From: Pseudomonas sichuanensis
Lineage (GTDB): Bacteria; Pseudomonadota; Gammaproteobacteria; Pseudomonadales; Pseudomonadaceae
Assembly: GCF_003231305.1 (NCBI RefSeq)
Contig: NZ_QKVM01000022.1
Span: 30,712 to 94,711, forward strand
Direction of reading: 5' to 3'
DNA length: 64,000 bases
How positions within the stretch are numbered: position 1 is the stretch's first letter; every line of letters starts with the position of its first letter. The notes under the pieces were generated by a model, which worked only from the letters and a program-made list of their open reading frames with translations, was not told where the DNA came from and did no database searches. The translations under genes were made by a program, and so were the position numbers. Below, one piece after another: positions 21,379-31,393 of the stretch.

Positions 21379-23028
21379 ATGCCATCAGCCGATTCTGTCT
21401 ACGACTACGTGGTCGTGGGTGCCGGGCCCGCCGGTTGCCTGCTGGCCAACCGTCTGTCCGCCGACCCTGCCTGCCGCGTCCTGCTGCTGGAAGCCGGCGG
21501 CCGCGACAACTATCCCTGGATTCACATCCCCGTCGGTTACCTCTACTGCATCGGCAACCCCCGCACCGACTGGTGCTTCAAGACCGAAGCCCAACCTGGC
21601 CTGAATGGCCGTGCCCTGGGTTATCCACGGGGCAAGGTGCTCGGCGGCTGTTCCTCGATCAACGGCATGATCTACATGCGCGGCCAGGCCGCCGACTACG
21701 ACCGTTGGGCCGAGCAAGGCAACGACGGCTGGGCATGGAAGGACGTGCTGCCGTTGTTCAAGCAAAGCGAAAACCACTTCGCCGGCGCCAGCGACAGCCA
21801 TGGCGGCGACGGTGAATGGCGGGTCGAACAGCAGCGCTACAGTTGGCCGATCCTCGATGCCTTCCGCGATGCCGCCGAGCAGAGCGGCATCGCCAAGGTT
21901 GATGACTTCAACACCGGCGATAACGCCGGCTGCGGCTATTTTCAGGTCAATCAGCGTCGCGGTGTGCGTTGGAACTCGGCCAAAGCCTTCCTCAAACCCA
22001 TCCTCAAACGGCCCAACCTGACCGTCCTGACCGGCGTCGAGGTCGACCAGGTGCTGCTCAACAACACCCGCGCCCGGGCGGTGAAAGCGCGCTGGCAAGG
22101 CGGGTGGCATGAGTTCGGCGCTCGCCGCGAGATCATTCTTTGCGCAGGTTCTGTAGGGTCGCCCGGTATCCTGCAACGCTCGGGCATCGGCCCGCGCAAG
22201 CTGCTCGAAGGGCTGGGCATCGGCGTGCGGCACGACATGCCCGGCGTCGGCGGCAACCTGCAGGACCACCTGCAACTGCGGCTGATCTACCAGATCGACA
22301 ACACCCGTACCCTCAACCAGATGGCCAACAGCCTGTGGGGCAAGCTGGGCATGGGCCTGCGTTACGCCTATGACCGCAGTGGCCCGCTGGCCATGGCGCC
22401 GAGCCAGCTGGGGGCATTCGTGCGTTCGGGCCCGGAGCAGGCCACCGCCAACCTGCAATACCACGTGCAGCCCCTGTCGCTGGAGCGCTTCGGTGAGCCG
22501 CTGCATCGCTTCCCGGCCTTCACCGCCTCGGTGTGCAACCTGCGCCCGGTCAGCCGTGGGCGTATCGATATCCGCTCGGCGGACATGCACGCCACACCCT
22601 TGATCGACCCCAATTACCTGAGTGCGCCCGAAGACCTGCAGGTGGCGGCAGCTGCCATCCGCATGACCCGGCGCATCGCCCAGGCCCCTGCCCTGGCCGC
22701 CTTCGCCCCCCGCGAATACCTGCCCGGCCCCGCCCTGCAGAGTGAAGAAGACCTGCACCAGGCCGCCGGCCAGATCGGCACCACCATCTTCCACCCGGTG
22801 GGCACCTGCCGCATGGGCAATGGCGCGCTGGACGTTGTGGATAACCAGCTGCGCGTGCACGGCATTCCCGGCCTGCGCGTGGCCGACGCTTCGATCATGC
22901 CGCAGATCGTCTCCGGCAATACCTGTTCACCTACGTTGATGATCGCCGAGAAGGCGGCGCAACTGATCCTCAAGGGGGCCCGTAGCCAGACCAACCTCAG
23001 CGACTCCAGCGCGATACCGACGCCCTGA
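21379..23028 (+). CDS. GMC-family FAD-dependent oxidoreductase (choline dehydrogenase-like)
   Basis: The 549-residue glucose-methanol-choline flavoenzyme oxidises an alcohol to an aldehyde. It has an N-terminal FAD motif GAGPAGCLLANRLS, the family signatures around GGCSSINGMIYMRGQ and GSVGSPGILQRSGIGP, and the C-terminal HPVGTCRMG active-site histidine region followed by VADASIMPQIVSGNTCSP. The substrate is not known: choline, polyethylene-glycol-like and terpene alcohols are all oxidised by relatives. The start is ATG 21379; a TTG two codons earlier is possible. The next gene, 97 bp on, is a transporter that may import the substrate. Confidence 0.88.
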   Translation: MPSADSVYDYVVVGAGPAGCLLANRLSADPACRVLLLEAGGRDNYPWIHIPVGYLYCIGNPRTDWCFKTEAQPGLNGRALGYPRGKVLGGCSSINGMIYMRGQAADYDRWAEQGNDGWAWKDVLPLFKQSENHFAGASDSHGGDGEWRVEQQRYSWPILDAFRDAAEQSGIAKVDDFNTGDNAGCGYFQVNQRRGVRWNSAKAFLKPILKRPNLTVLTGVEVDQVLLNNTRARAVKARWQGGWHEFGARREIILCAGSVGSPGILQRSGIGPRKLLEGLGIGVRHDMPGVGGNLQDHLQLRLIYQIDNTRTLNQMANSLWGKLGMGLRYAYDRSGPLAMAPSQLGAFVRSGPEQATANLQYHVQPLSLERFGEPLHRFPAFTASVCNLRPVSRGRIDIRSADMHATPLIDPNYLSAPEDLQVAAAAIRMTRRIAQAPALAAFAPREYLPGPALQSEEDLHQAAGQIGTTIFHPVGTCRMGNGALDVVDNQLRVHGIPGLRVADASIMPQIVSGNTCSPTLMIAEKAAQLILKGARSQTNLSDSSAIPTP

Positions 23029-23125
23029 CCCGGGTGTTTGCAACAGCGACGGCTCGTGGTCGGAGGCCGTCGGCAGTGGAACAACAAGAATAATCACTGT
23101 GGCCCTCGGGCCGAGGACAGCAACG

Positions 23126-24745
23126 ATGTCGGATTACATCCAGGAACAGGGGGCGGCGGCGAGCAGCTCCAGCGGTCGTGAAGAACGCAAGATCATTTTC
23201 GCGTCATCCCTCGGGACGGTGTTCGAGTGGTATGACTTTTTTCTCTATGGCGCGCTGGCCGCGGTCATCAGCAAGCAGTTCTTTGCTGGGGTCAACGACA
23301 CCACCGCCTTCATCTTCGCCCTGATGGCCTTCGCCGCCGGCTTCCTGGTGCGCCCGTTCGGCGCCCTGGTGTTCGGCCGCCTCGGTGACATGATCGGGCG
23401 CAAGTACACCTTCCTGGTGACCATCGTGCTGATGGGCCTGTCGACCTTCGCGGTCGGCCTGCTGCCCACCTACGCCAGTATCGGCATTGCCGCACCGATC
23501 ATCCTGGTGATCCTGCGCATGCTCCAGGGCCTGGCCCTGGGCGGGGAATACGGCGGCGCCGCCACCTATGTGGCCGAGCACGCACCCCACGGCAAGCGTG
23601 GTTTCCACACCGGCTTCATCCAGTCCACTGCCACCCTCGGCCTGCTGCTGTCGCTGACCGTGGTGCTGGCCAGCCGCTATATCAGCGGCGACCAGTTCGA
23701 GACCTGGGGCTGGCGCCTGCCGTTCCTGCTGTCGATCTTCCTGCTGGCGATCTCCACCTGGATCCGCATGAGCATGCATGAATCGCCAGCCTTCGTGAAA
23801 ATGAAGGCTCAGGGCAAGGTGAGCAAGTCGCCGATCCGCGAGTCGTTCACTTCGTGGCCCAACCTCAAGGTGGTGCTGACCGCGCTGTTCAGCATCAACG
23901 CCGGGCAAGCGGTGACCTTCTATACCGCACAGTTCTACGTGCTGTTCTTCATGACCCAGATGCTCAAGATGGACCCGGCACAAGCCAACACCCTGTTGAT
24001 CATCAGCGTGATCATCGGCGCGCCGTTCTTCGTGTTCTTCGGCTGGCTGTCGGACCGCGTCGGGCGCAAGCCGATCCTGATGCTCGGCCTGCTGCTGGCC
24101 ACCCTGTGCTACTTCCCGATGTTCAAGGCCCTGAGCCATTACGCCAACCCGCAGATCGACGCCGCCAGTCGCCAGGCACCGATCGTGGTGAATGCCAATC
24201 CGCAGGGCTGCACCTTCCAGTTCGACCCGGTGGGCAAGGCGCGCTTCGACAGCCCGTGCGACAAGGTCAAGACCTTCCTGGTCAAGCAGGGCCTGCCCTA
24301 CAGTTCGGTTGACGCCACCGGCAGCGACGTTTCGGTAAGCATCGGCGACAAGACCATCAACGGCTTCGACGAAGCCGCCATGCGCAGCGCCATCGAGGCG
24401 GCCGGTTACCCGGCCAAGGCCGATCCCGCCCAGGTGAACCAGGTAATGGTGGTGGTGCTGATCGTCGCCATGATCCTCATTGCCACCATGACCTACGGGC
24501 CACTGGCGGCGGTAATGGTCGAGCTGTTCCCGACACGCATCCGCTACACCTCGATGTCCCTGCCCTACCACATTGGCAATGGCTGGTTCGGTGGTTTCCT
24601 GCCGACGGTGTCGTTCGCGCTGGTGGTGTACACCGGGGATATCTTCTACGGGCTGTGGTACCCGGTATTGATCACCGGGGTGAGCCTGGTGGTGGGGATT
24701 TTCTGCCTGAAAGAAACCAAGGATGTGGATATCGACAAGGTCTGA
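23126..24745 (+). CDS. MFS transporter of the metabolite:H+ symporter (ProP/KgtP-like) type
   Basis: The 539-residue, 12-segment major facilitator has the MHS signatures EWYDFFLYG near the N-terminus, the loop motif GRLGDMIGRKYTF, RMLQGLALGGEYGGAATYVAEHAP and DRVGRKPILMLG. Such proteins import organic acids, betaines or similar solutes with protons. An insertion of about 100 residues (roughly 335-436) with two cysteines sits before the last membrane segments, probably a periplasmic domain. ATG 23126 fits the conserved start; an open frame of 9 codons precedes it. It probably works with the GMC oxidoreductase upstream. Confidence 0.9.
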   Translation: MSDYIQEQGAAASSSSGREERKIIFASSLGTVFEWYDFFLYGALAAVISKQFFAGVNDTTAFIFALMAFAAGFLVRPFGALVFGRLGDMIGRKYTFLVTIVLMGLSTFAVGLLPTYASIGIAAPIILVILRMLQGLALGGEYGGAATYVAEHAPHGKRGFHTGFIQSTATLGLLLSLTVVLASRYISGDQFETWGWRLPFLLSIFLLAISTWIRMSMHESPAFVKMKAQGKVSKSPIRESFTSWPNLKVVLTALFSINAGQAVTFYTAQFYVLFFMTQMLKMDPAQANTLLIISVIIGAPFFVFFGWLSDRVGRKPILMLGLLLATLCYFPMFKALSHYANPQIDAASRQAPIVVNANPQGCTFQFDPVGKARFDSPCDKVKTFLVKQGLPYSSVDATGSDVSVSIGDKTINGFDEAAMRSAIEAAGYPAKADPAQVNQVMVVVLIVAMILIATMTYGPLAAVMVELFPTRIRYTSMSLPYHIGNGWFGGFLPTVSFALVVYTGDIFYGLWYPVLITGVSLVVGIFCLKETKDVDIDKV

Positions 24746-24762
24746 GGAATGTCACAGACCTA

Positions 24763-24836
24763 GCGTGGGAGCGGGCTGGCCCCGCGATGGGGCCAGCGCT
24801 GAGGACGCTATCGCGGGGCAAGCCCGCTCCCACGAT
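24763..24836. repeat. REP pair (inverted) after the MFS gene
   Basis: Copies at 24763-24790 (with one change in the core, GGGCTGGCCCC) and 24808-24836 are in inverted orientation. Confidence 0.9.
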
Positions 24837-24858
24837 TCGATCAAGGCAATCAACCCAT

Positions 24859-24888
24859 AAAAAAACCGGCGTAAAAGCCGGTTTTTTT
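24859..24888. terminator. Intrinsic terminator, usable from both sides
   Basis: An AACCGGC / GCCGGTT stem with a 6-base loop and flanking A and T runs lies between the convergent MFS and plsC genes. A perfect DnaA box (25004-25012) lies between it and the end of plsC. Confidence 0.85.
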
Positions 24889-25017
24889 ATAGCGCGAAAA
24901 AACTTATGCACGATTTTCGCAAAAACGTCATACAGAGAAATAAATAGCTAATTCAATCACTTAGCACCTATTTCAGACGACTCATGCAAAACTTGCTAAC
25001 AAGTTATCCACAGATCG

Positions 25018-25788
25018 TCAGGCCGGCTGCTGCTCAGGATTTTCGGCCACCGGAGGCAGCGAACCCATGGCCCGCTGGGCCGCTTCGTTCCAGGCCTGGG
25101 CACGGTCGTTGAGCTCGGCAATGGCGCGTGGCCCGGTGCCGACTGCATACATCGGTTCGCCGATCACCACCTCGATGGTGCCCGAGCGTTTGCCCCAGCC
25201 TTCACGGGGCCAGAACTTGCCGGCGTTGTGGGCAATCGGCAGCACCGGCAGGCCGGCGTTCACCGCCAGGGCGGTACCGCCGCGGGAGAACTTGCCGATC
25301 TGGCCGTGAGGCACACGGGTGCCTTCGGGGAAGATCAGCACCCAGGTGCCCTGCTTGAGCAGCTCGTCGCCTTGGCTGGCGACCTGGCGCAAGGCCTCTT
25401 TCGGGTTCTTGCGGTCGATGGCGATCGGCCGCAGCATGGCCATGGCCCAGCCGAAGAACGGCACGTACAGCAGCTCACGCTTGAGCACCTGGCTCAGCGG
25501 CGAGAAATAGGCCGACAGGAAGAATGTCTCCCAGGTGCTCTGGTGGTTCGACAGGATCACGCAGGGCACCTTCGGCACGTTCTCGGCACCGGTGATCTTG
25601 TAATCGATGCCCAAAATCGTACGCACTAGGAACAGCGCGCAGCGGCACCAGTACACGTTGATGAACCGGTAGCGCTTGGCGAACGGCAAGAACGGTGCAA
25701 CGAAGAAGCTCAGCGAGCACCACAGCAGCGAACTGGTGCCCAACAGCAGGTAAAAAAGAAAGATTCTGATCGCCTGCAGGATCGACAT
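25018..25788 (-). CDS. plsC: 1-acyl-sn-glycerol-3-phosphate acyltransferase
   Basis: The 256-residue membrane-bound acyltransferase of phosphatidic acid synthesis has a hydrophobic N-terminal segment (FLFYLLLGTSSLLWCSLSFFV), the catalytic box NHQSTWE (a variant of NHxxxxD with glutamate as the acidic residue), and the second box FPEGTR. It is the last gene of the glyQ-glyS-gmhB-plsC run, 62 bp after gmhB. Pseudomonads have several PlsC-like enzymes, so this could act on a special acyl chain or on lysophospholipid. Confidence 0.88.
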   Translation of the reverse strand: MSILQAIRIFLFYLLLGTSSLLWCSLSFFVAPFLPFAKRYRFINVYWCRCALFLVRTILGIDYKITGAENVPKVPCVILSNHQSTWETFFLSAYFSPLSQVLKRELLYVPFFGWAMAMLRPIAIDRKNPKEALRQVASQGDELLKQGTWVLIFPEGTRVPHGQIGKFSRGGTALAVNAGLPVLPIAHNAGKFWPREGWGKRSGTIEVVIGEPMYAVGTGPRAIAELNDRAQAWNEAAQRAMGSLPPVAENPEQQPA

Positions 25789-25850
25789 AGTGGCATGTAC
25801 CGTTGCGGGGCAGGCCCGCCTAAGGACAACGCGCCGCTGGGGCGCGCTGT

Positions 25851-26378
25851 TTAAATGAGTTGTCTGGCGATGGCGGCCAGATCGTCAAAAATCAGTGTGT
25901 TCTGCGGGATGCCTTTTTCAAGCGTCCGCTCACCCTTGCCGGTTTTCACCAGCACCGGTTGTGCATCGACGGCCAGCGCCGCCTCCAGGTCACCTTTGCT
26001 GTCACCGACGAACCATACATCGGTCAGTGGCACCTGGTAGTGCTCGGCAATCGCCCGCAGCATGCCGGGCTTGGGCTTGCGGCATTCGCAGCCCTCGTCC
26101 GGCCCATGCGGGCAATGCACGATGCAGCCCACCTCGCCACCCTGCTCGGCCACCAGTGCGCGCAGGCGCGCATGCATGGCCTCGAGGGTCGCCAGCGAGT
26201 AATAGCCGCGGGCAATGCCGGACTGGTTGGTGGCCACGGTCACCGTCCAGCCGGCTTTGCTCAACTGCGCGATGGCCTCGATCGAGCCGGGGATGGGAAT
26301 CCACTCGTCCAGCGACTTGATGTAGGCGTCGGAGTCGTGATTGATCACCCCGTCACGATCGAGAATCAGCAGTTTCAA
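25851..26378 (-). CDS. gmhB: D-glycero-beta-D-manno-heptose-1,7-bisphosphate 7-phosphatase
   Basis: GmhB removes the 7-phosphate in ADP-heptose synthesis for the LPS inner core. The 175-residue HAD enzyme has the nucleophile motif LDRDGVINHDSD near the N-terminus, the zinc-binding loop CIVHCPHGPDEGCEC typical of GmhB, and WFVGDSKGDLEAA as motif IV. It follows glyS by 3 bp, a conserved arrangement in pseudomonads. Confidence 0.95.
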   Translation of the reverse strand: MKLLILDRDGVINHDSDAYIKSLDEWIPIPGSIEAIAQLSKAGWTVTVATNQSGIARGYYSLATLEAMHARLRALVAEQGGEVGCIVHCPHGPDEGCECRKPKPGMLRAIAEHYQVPLTDVWFVGDSKGDLEAALAVDAQPVLVKTGKGERTLEKGIPQNTLIFDDLAAIARQLI

Positions 26379-26381
26379 GGC

Positions 26382-28433
26382 TTACCCCAGCAGCGAAATG
26401 TCGGCCACGCCCAGGAACAGGCCGCGCAGGCGGCTGAGCAGGGCATAACGGTTGGCGCGCACCTTGGCGTCTTCGGCGTTGACCAGCACCGCCTCGAAGA
26501 AGGCGTCGACCGGGTCGCGCAGGGCGGCCAGGCGGGCCAGCGCTTCGTTGTACTGACGCGCGGCCGCCATCGGTTGCACGGCCTGGTCGGCCTGCTGGAT
26601 GGCCGAGTACAGCGAGAACTCGTTGGCATTGTCGAAGTACTTCGGCTCGACCTGGTCGGCGATGGCGCCTTCGGCCTTGCTCAGCAGGTTCGACACGCGC
26701 TTGTTCGCCGCGGCCAGGGCACCGGCTTCGGGCAGCTTGCGGAACGCCTGCACGGCCTGCACGCGCTGGTCGAAGTCCAGGGCGGAGCCCGGCTTCAGGG
26801 CACGCACCGACAGGTAGGTGGCAACGTCGATGCCTTCGTCTTCATAGCGCGCACGCAGGCGGTCGAAGATGAACTCCAGCACCTGCTCGGCCAGGCCGGC
26901 GGCCTTGACCTTGGCACCGAACTGCTTGACCGCGAACTCGACCGCACTGGTCAGGTCCAGGTCCAGCTGTTTCTCGATCAGGATGCGCAGCACACCGAGG
27001 GCGGCACGGCGCAGGGCGTACGGGTCCTTGCTGCCGGTGGGCAGCATGCCGATGCCGAAGATGCCGACCAGGGTGTCGAGCTTGTCGGCGATGGCCACGG
27101 CAGCACCGGTGAGGGTCTGCGGCAGCTCGGCGCCAGCACCGCGCGGCATGTACTGCTCGTTCAGCGCCAGGGCGACGTCTTCTGGCTCGCCATCGTTGAG
27201 GGCGTAGTAGTAGCCGGCGATGCCCTGCATCTCAGGGAACTCGCCAACCATTTCCGAGGCCAGGTCGCACTTGGACAGCAGGCCGGCGCGGCCGGCGTTG
27301 GCGGCGCTGCCGCCGAGGTACGGGGCAATGAAAGCGGCCAGCTTGGAGACGCGCTCGGCTTTTTCGAACACGGTGCCCAGCTGAGCCTGGAACACCACGT
27401 TCTTCAGGCGCTCGTTGAAGCTTTCCAGGGGTTGCTTCTTGTCCTGTTTGAAGAAGAACTCGGCGTCGGTCAGGCGCGGGCGCACGACCTTTTCGTTACC
27501 TTGCACGATCTGCTTCGGATCGCGGCTCTCGACGTTGGCCACGGTGATGAAGCGCGGCAGCAGCTTGCCTTCGTTGTCCAGCAGGCAGAAGTACTTCTGG
27601 TTGTCCTGCATGGTGGTGATCAGGGCTTCCTGCGGCACCTCGAGGAAACGCTCCTCGAACGAGCACACCAGCGGCACCGGCCACTCGACCAGCGCGGTCA
27701 CTTCGTCCAGCAGCGCCGGCGGCACGATCGCGGTGCCTTCCTGCTGCATGGCCAGCTCTGAGGTGCGCTTGCTGATCAGCTCGCGACGCTCGGCGAAGTC
27801 GGCCAGCACGTAGGCTTTGCGCAGGTCTTCGACGTAGTTGGCCGGGGTGGTGATAACCACGTTTTCCGGGTGGTGGAAGCGGTGGCCACGGGACTCACGC
27901 CCGGCTTTTTGCGCGAGGATGGTGCAGTCGACGACCTGGTCGCCGAGCAGCATCACCAGCCACTGGGTCGGACGCACGAACTCTTCACGGCTGGCGCCCC
28001 AGCGCATGCGCTTGGGAATCGGCAGGTCGTTGAGCGAGTCTTCGACGATGGTCGGCAGCAGGCTGGCGGTCGCCTTGCCCGGGATGTGCTGGGAGAAGCG
28101 CAGCTTCGCGCCGCTCTGGTCGATGTCCGACAGCTCCACACCGCACTTCTTGGCAAAGCCCAGGGCGGCCTGGGTTGGCTCGCCGTCCTTGAACGCCGCC
28201 TGCATGGGCGGGCCATCGATGTTGATGCTGCGGTCCGGCTGCTGCACGTCGAGCTGGCGGATCAGCACGGCCAGGCGGCGCGGCGCGGCGTAGACCTGCT
28301 TGGCGGTGTAGTTCAGGCCGGCGGCCTGCAGGCCTTTCTCGATACCGGCGAGGAAGGCGTCGCCCAGCGACGCCAGGGCCTTGGGTGGCAGCTCTTCGGT
28401 GCCCAGTTCAACCAGGAAATCTTGAGCACTCAT
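26382..28433 (-). CDS. glyS: Glycyl-tRNA synthetase beta subunit
   Basis: The 683-residue subunit of the alpha2-beta2 glycyl-tRNA synthetase carries the tRNA-recognition and anticodon-binding parts. It starts [20 protein letters not shown] and ends with the helical anticodon-binding domain. The ATG at 28433 overlaps the glyQ stop by 4 bp (ATGA), so the two subunits are translationally coupled. Confidence 0.97.
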   Translation of the reverse strand: MSAQDFLVELGTEELPPKALASLGDAFLAGIEKGLQAAGLNYTAKQVYAAPRRLAVLIRQLDVQQPDRSINIDGPPMQAAFKDGEPTQAALGFAKKCGVELSDIDQSGAKLRFSQHIPGKATASLLPTIVEDSLNDLPIPKRMRWGASREEFVRPTQWLVMLLGDQVVDCTILAQKAGRESRGHRFHHPENVVITTPANYVEDLRKAYVLADFAERRELISKRTSELAMQQEGTAIVPPALLDEVTALVEWPVPLVCSFEERFLEVPQEALITTMQDNQKYFCLLDNEGKLLPRFITVANVESRDPKQIVQGNEKVVRPRLTDAEFFFKQDKKQPLESFNERLKNVVFQAQLGTVFEKAERVSKLAAFIAPYLGGSAANAGRAGLLSKCDLASEMVGEFPEMQGIAGYYYALNDGEPEDVALALNEQYMPRGAGAELPQTLTGAAVAIADKLDTLVGIFGIGMLPTGSKDPYALRRAALGVLRILIEKQLDLDLTSAVEFAVKQFGAKVKAAGLAEQVLEFIFDRLRARYEDEGIDVATYLSVRALKPGSALDFDQRVQAVQAFRKLPEAGALAAANKRVSNLLSKAEGAIADQVEPKYFDNANEFSLYSAIQQADQAVQPMAAARQYNEALARLAALRDPVDAFFEAVLVNAEDAKVRANRYALLSRLRGLFLGVADISLLG

Positions 28434-29377
28434 TGTGCAGCCTCCAGCTTAGCCAACACTTCGTCACGCAGTTCAGGGGTGGCCATCGGGAAGCCCAGGC
28501 GTGCGCGGGCTTGCAGATAGCTTTGCGCCACGTCACGGGCGAGCGTGCGAACACGCAGGATGTAGCGCTGGCGCTCGGTTACCGAGATGGCGCGGCGGGC
28601 GTCCAGCAGGTTGAAGGTGTGCGAAGCCTTCAGGACCATTTCATAGGTCGGCAGCGGCAGTTCCAGCTTGATCAGGCGGTTCGCTTCGCTTTCATAGAAG
28701 TCGAACAGTTCGAACAGCTTCTCGACGTTGGCGTGCTCGAAGTTGTAGGTCGACTGCTCCACTTCGTTCTGGTGGAACACGTCGCCATAGGTGACCTTGC
28801 CGAACGGGCCGTCGGCCCACACCAGGTCGTAGACCGAGTCCACGCCCTGGATGTACATGGCCAGGCGCTCCAGGCCGTAGGTGATTTCACCGGTGACCGG
28901 GTAGCACTCGATGCCGCCGACCTGCTGGAAGTAGGTGAACTGGGTCACCTCCATGCCGTTCAGCCAGATTTCCCAGCCCAGGCCCCAGGCGCCGAGGGTT
29001 GGCGATTCCCAGTTGTCTTCGACGAAGCGAATGTCGTGAACCAGTGGGTCCAGGCCGATGGCTTTCAGCGAGCCCAGATACAGCTCCTGGAAGTTCGCCG
29101 GGTTCGGCTTGAGCACCACCTGGAACTGGTAGTAGTGCTGCAGGCGGTTGGGGTTTTCGCCATACCGTCCGTCGGCAGGGCGACGGCTAGGCTGCACATA
29201 GGCGGCGTTCCAGGTTTCCGGGCCGACGGCGCGCAGGAACGTGGCGGTATGGAAAGTGCCGGCGCCTACTTCCATATCGTAGGGCTGAAGCACCACACAA
29301 CCTTGAGCTGCCCAGTAGTTCTGCAGGGCGAGGATCAGGTCTTGGAAGGTACGCACGGCTGGCGTAGGCTGGCTCAC
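28430..29377 (-). CDS. glyQ: Glycyl-tRNA synthetase alpha subunit
   Basis: The 315-residue catalytic subunit makes glycyl-adenylate and charges tRNA-Gly. It begins with the conserved [40 protein letters not shown] and includes the motif [28 protein letters not shown] 29377 is chosen because AGGTGA lies 6 bases upstream; another GTG at 29386 would add three residues but sits in that ribosome-binding site. It is divergent from tag, with 83 bp between. Confidence 0.97.
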   Translation of the reverse strand: MSQPTPAVRTFQDLILALQNYWAAQGCVVLQPYDMEVGAGTFHTATFLRAVGPETWNAAYVQPSRRPADGRYGENPNRLQHYYQFQVVLKPNPANFQELYLGSLKAIGLDPLVHDIRFVEDNWESPTLGAWGLGWEIWLNGMEVTQFTYFQQVGGIECYPVTGEITYGLERLAMYIQGVDSVYDLVWADGPFGKVTYGDVFHQNEVEQSTYNFEHANVEKLFELFDFYESEANRLIKLELPLPTYEMVLKASHTFNLLDARRAISVTERQRYILRVRTLARDVAQSYLQARARLGFPMATPELRDEVLAKLEAAQ

Positions 29378-29460
29378 GAAATTCACCTGTATCTGGGGAT
29401 GCGGATGTAAAGAGCGGGAGTATAACCCGTTTCGTCTCGCCCTCTACTCATTGGAGCCTT

Positions 29461-30012
29461 ATGCCACGCTGCTTTTGGTGTTCCGACGACCCGTTGTACC
29501 AGGCCTACCACGATCAGGAGTGGGGAACGCCGCAGCGCGACCCGGCGTTGCTGTTCGAGATGCTTTTGCTCGAAGGGTTCCAGGCAGGTTTGTCGTGGAT
29601 CACGGTCTTGAAGAAGCGCGAGCGTTATCGCGAGGTGTTGCACGGCTTCGACCCCGTGAAACTGTCGCAGCTCAGCGATGAGCGCATCGAGGAGCTGATG
29701 CTCGATGCCGGCATCATCCGCAACCGCCTCAAGCTCAAGGCCGTGCGGCGCAATGCGCTGGCTTGGCTGGCTGTGGATAACCCGGCCGAGTGGCTGTGGT
29801 CGTTCGTGGGCGGTGAGCCGAGGATCAACCATTTCACCGGCCGCAGCGAGGTACCGGCGGTCACCGATGAGGCCAAGGCCATGAGCAAGGCCTTGCAGAA
29901 AGCCGGCTTCACCTTCGTTGGCCCGACCATCTGCTACGCCTTCATGCAAGCCACCGGCATGGTCATGGACCACACCACCGACTGCGATCGCTACGCCGCG
30001 CTGGTGCGCTGA
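29461..30012 (+). CDS. tag: DNA-3-methyladenine glycosylase I
   Basis: Tag excises 3-methyladenine from alkylated DNA. The 183-residue helix-hairpin-helix enzyme has the zinc-snap residues near both ends (RCFWCSDDP with YHDQEWG; HTTDCDRY) and the family stretch LLFEMLLLEGFQAGLSW. ATG 29461 begins the conserved MPRCFW. It is followed 41 bp later by the lipid A acyltransferase gene. Confidence 0.95.
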   Translation: MPRCFWCSDDPLYQAYHDQEWGTPQRDPALLFEMLLLEGFQAGLSWITVLKKRERYREVLHGFDPVKLSQLSDERIEELMLDAGIIRNRLKLKAVRRNALAWLAVDNPAEWLWSFVGGEPRINHFTGRSEVPAVTDEAKAMSKALQKAGFTFVGPTICYAFMQATGMVMDHTTDCDRYAALVR

Positions 30013-30053
30013 CGGGGTACAATGCGCGCCTTGCTGAAATAAGGAATTCGCCT

Positions 30054-30941
30054 GTGGAAAAGTTCAAGGGCGCCCTCATGGTCGGGGTGCTGCGACTGTT
30101 CGCCAAGTTGCCCTGGGGCGCGGTGCAGCGCGTTGGCGCCGGCATCGGCTGGCTGATGTGGAAGATCCCCAACGGCTCGCGCAACGTGGTGCGCATCAAC
30201 CTGGCCAAGTGCTTCCCCGAGATGAACCCGGCCGAGCGTGAGCAACTGGTGGGCCGTGCGCTGAAAGACATCGGCAAGTCGTTCGTCGAAAGTGCCTGCG
30301 CCTGGATCTGGCCGCCGCAACGCTCGCTGGAGCTGGTCAAGGAAGTGCACGGCCTGGAAGTGCTGGAGCAGGCCCTGGCCTCGGGCAAGGGCGTGGTCGG
30401 CATCACCAGCCACCTGGGCAACTGGGAAGTGCTCAACCACTTCTATTGCAACCAGTGCAAACCGATCATCTTCTACCGCCCGCCAAAGTTGAAAGCCGTG
30501 GATGACCTGCTGCGTGAGCAGCGCGTGCAGATGGGCAACCGCGTGGCGCCTTCGACCAAGGAAGGCATTCTCAGCGTCATCAAGGAAGTGCGCCGTGGTG
30601 GCCAGGTAGGTATTCCGGCCGACCCGGAGCCGGCCGAGTCCGCCGGGGTGTTCGTGCCGTTCCTGGGGACCCAGGCGCTGACCAGCAAGTTCGTGCCGAA
30701 CATGCTGGCCGGTGGCAAGGCGGTGGGGGTGTTCCTGCACGCCCTGCGCCTGCCGGACGGCTCGGGCTTCAAGGTGTTCCTTGAGGCGGCACCGGAAGAG
30801 ATGTACAGCACCGACGTCAACGTGTCGGCAGCGGCGATGAGCAAAGTGGTCGAGCGCTATGTGCGCGAGTACCCGAGCCAGTACATGTGGAGCATGAAGC
30901 GCTTCAAGAAGCGCCCGGCCGGCGAGCCGCGCTGGTATTGA
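30054..30941 (+). CDS. lpxL: Lipid A biosynthesis late acyltransferase (LpxL/HtrB family)
   Basis: The 295-residue inner-membrane enzyme adds a secondary (lauroyl-type) chain to Kdo-lipid A or lipid A. It has the catalytic HX4E box in TSHLGNWEV and the region ERYVREYPSQYMWSMKRFKKRP at the C-terminus, both typical of the family. The start is GTG 30054 (MEKFKGALMVG). Pseudomonads have two to three paralogues with different positional specificity, so the exact site of acylation cannot be assigned. Confidence 0.88.
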   Translation: MEKFKGALMVGVLRLFAKLPWGAVQRVGAGIGWLMWKIPNGSRNVVRINLAKCFPEMNPAEREQLVGRALKDIGKSFVESACAWIWPPQRSLELVKEVHGLEVLEQALASGKGVVGITSHLGNWEVLNHFYCNQCKPIIFYRPPKLKAVDDLLREQRVQMGNRVAPSTKEGILSVIKEVRRGGQVGIPADPEPAESAGVFVPFLGTQALTSKFVPNMLAGGKAVGVFLHALRLPDGSGFKVFLEAAPEEMYSTDVNVSAAAMSKVVERYVREYPSQYMWSMKRFKKRPAGEPRWY

Positions 30942-30951
30942 GTTATCCACT

Positions 30952-30971
30952 GCCCCTGCTTTAGCAGGGGC
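30952..30971. terminator. Hairpin after lpxL
   Basis: An 8-bp GC-rich perfect stem (GCCCCTGC / GCAGGGGC) with a TTTA loop starts 10 bases after the stop codon. There is no T tract, so it may act with the adjacent REP pair. Confidence 0.5.
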
Positions 30972-31061
30972 TCTGTGGGAGCGGGTTTACCCGCGAAGCA
31001 GGCGCTGCGGTGTATGGCACCGGCTTCGCCGGTGTTCGCGGGTGAACCCGCTCCCACAGAG
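30972..31061. repeat. REP pair (inverted), GGGTTTACCCGC class
   Basis: Inverted copies are at 30972-30999 and 31034-31061, with core CTGTGGGAGCGGGTTTACCC; one has GTGAACCC instead of GTAAACCC. It lies between convergent lpxL and the TPR gene. Confidence 0.9.
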
Positions 31062-31067
31062 ACCGCG

Positions 31068-31382
31068 TCAAGTCGATGTTTTGCTGAGCTTCTTGAGAAA
31101 CACCGCCATCTCCTTCTCGGCCTGCTTGTCGCCATGGGCCTGCGCCGCCTCGATGCCCTCCTCCCAGGCCTTGCGCGCCCCAGCCAGGTCACCCTGCAGC
31201 TGATACGCCTTGCCCAGCAGCTTCCACGCCGCCGAATACTTGGGGTCCTGCTGCACGCAACTGGCCAGGTGCACCGCCGCCTCGGCGCCATTGCCCTCAT
31301 CCAGCCAGGCCTTGCCCAGGCCGAAGCGCAGCAGCGGGTTATCCACACCTTTGGCCAGCATCTTCTCCAGCGATTCGCGCAT
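31068..31382 (-). CDS. Small TPR-repeat protein
   Basis: The 104-residue soluble protein consists of about two tetratricopeptide repeats (PLLRFGLGKAWLDEGNGAEAAVHLASCVQQDP and YSAAWKLLGKAYQLQGDLAGARKAWEEGIEAA) with a basic tail. Such repeats mediate protein contacts; no partner is evident. It lies 11 bp downstream of trkA and is probably co-transcribed with it. Confidence 0.88.
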   Translation of the reverse strand: MRESLEKMLAKGVDNPLLRFGLGKAWLDEGNGAEAAVHLASCVQQDPKYSAAWKLLGKAYQLQGDLAGARKAWEEGIEAAQAHGDKQAEKEMAVFLKKLSKTST

Positions 31383-31393
31383 GCCCTGCTCCT

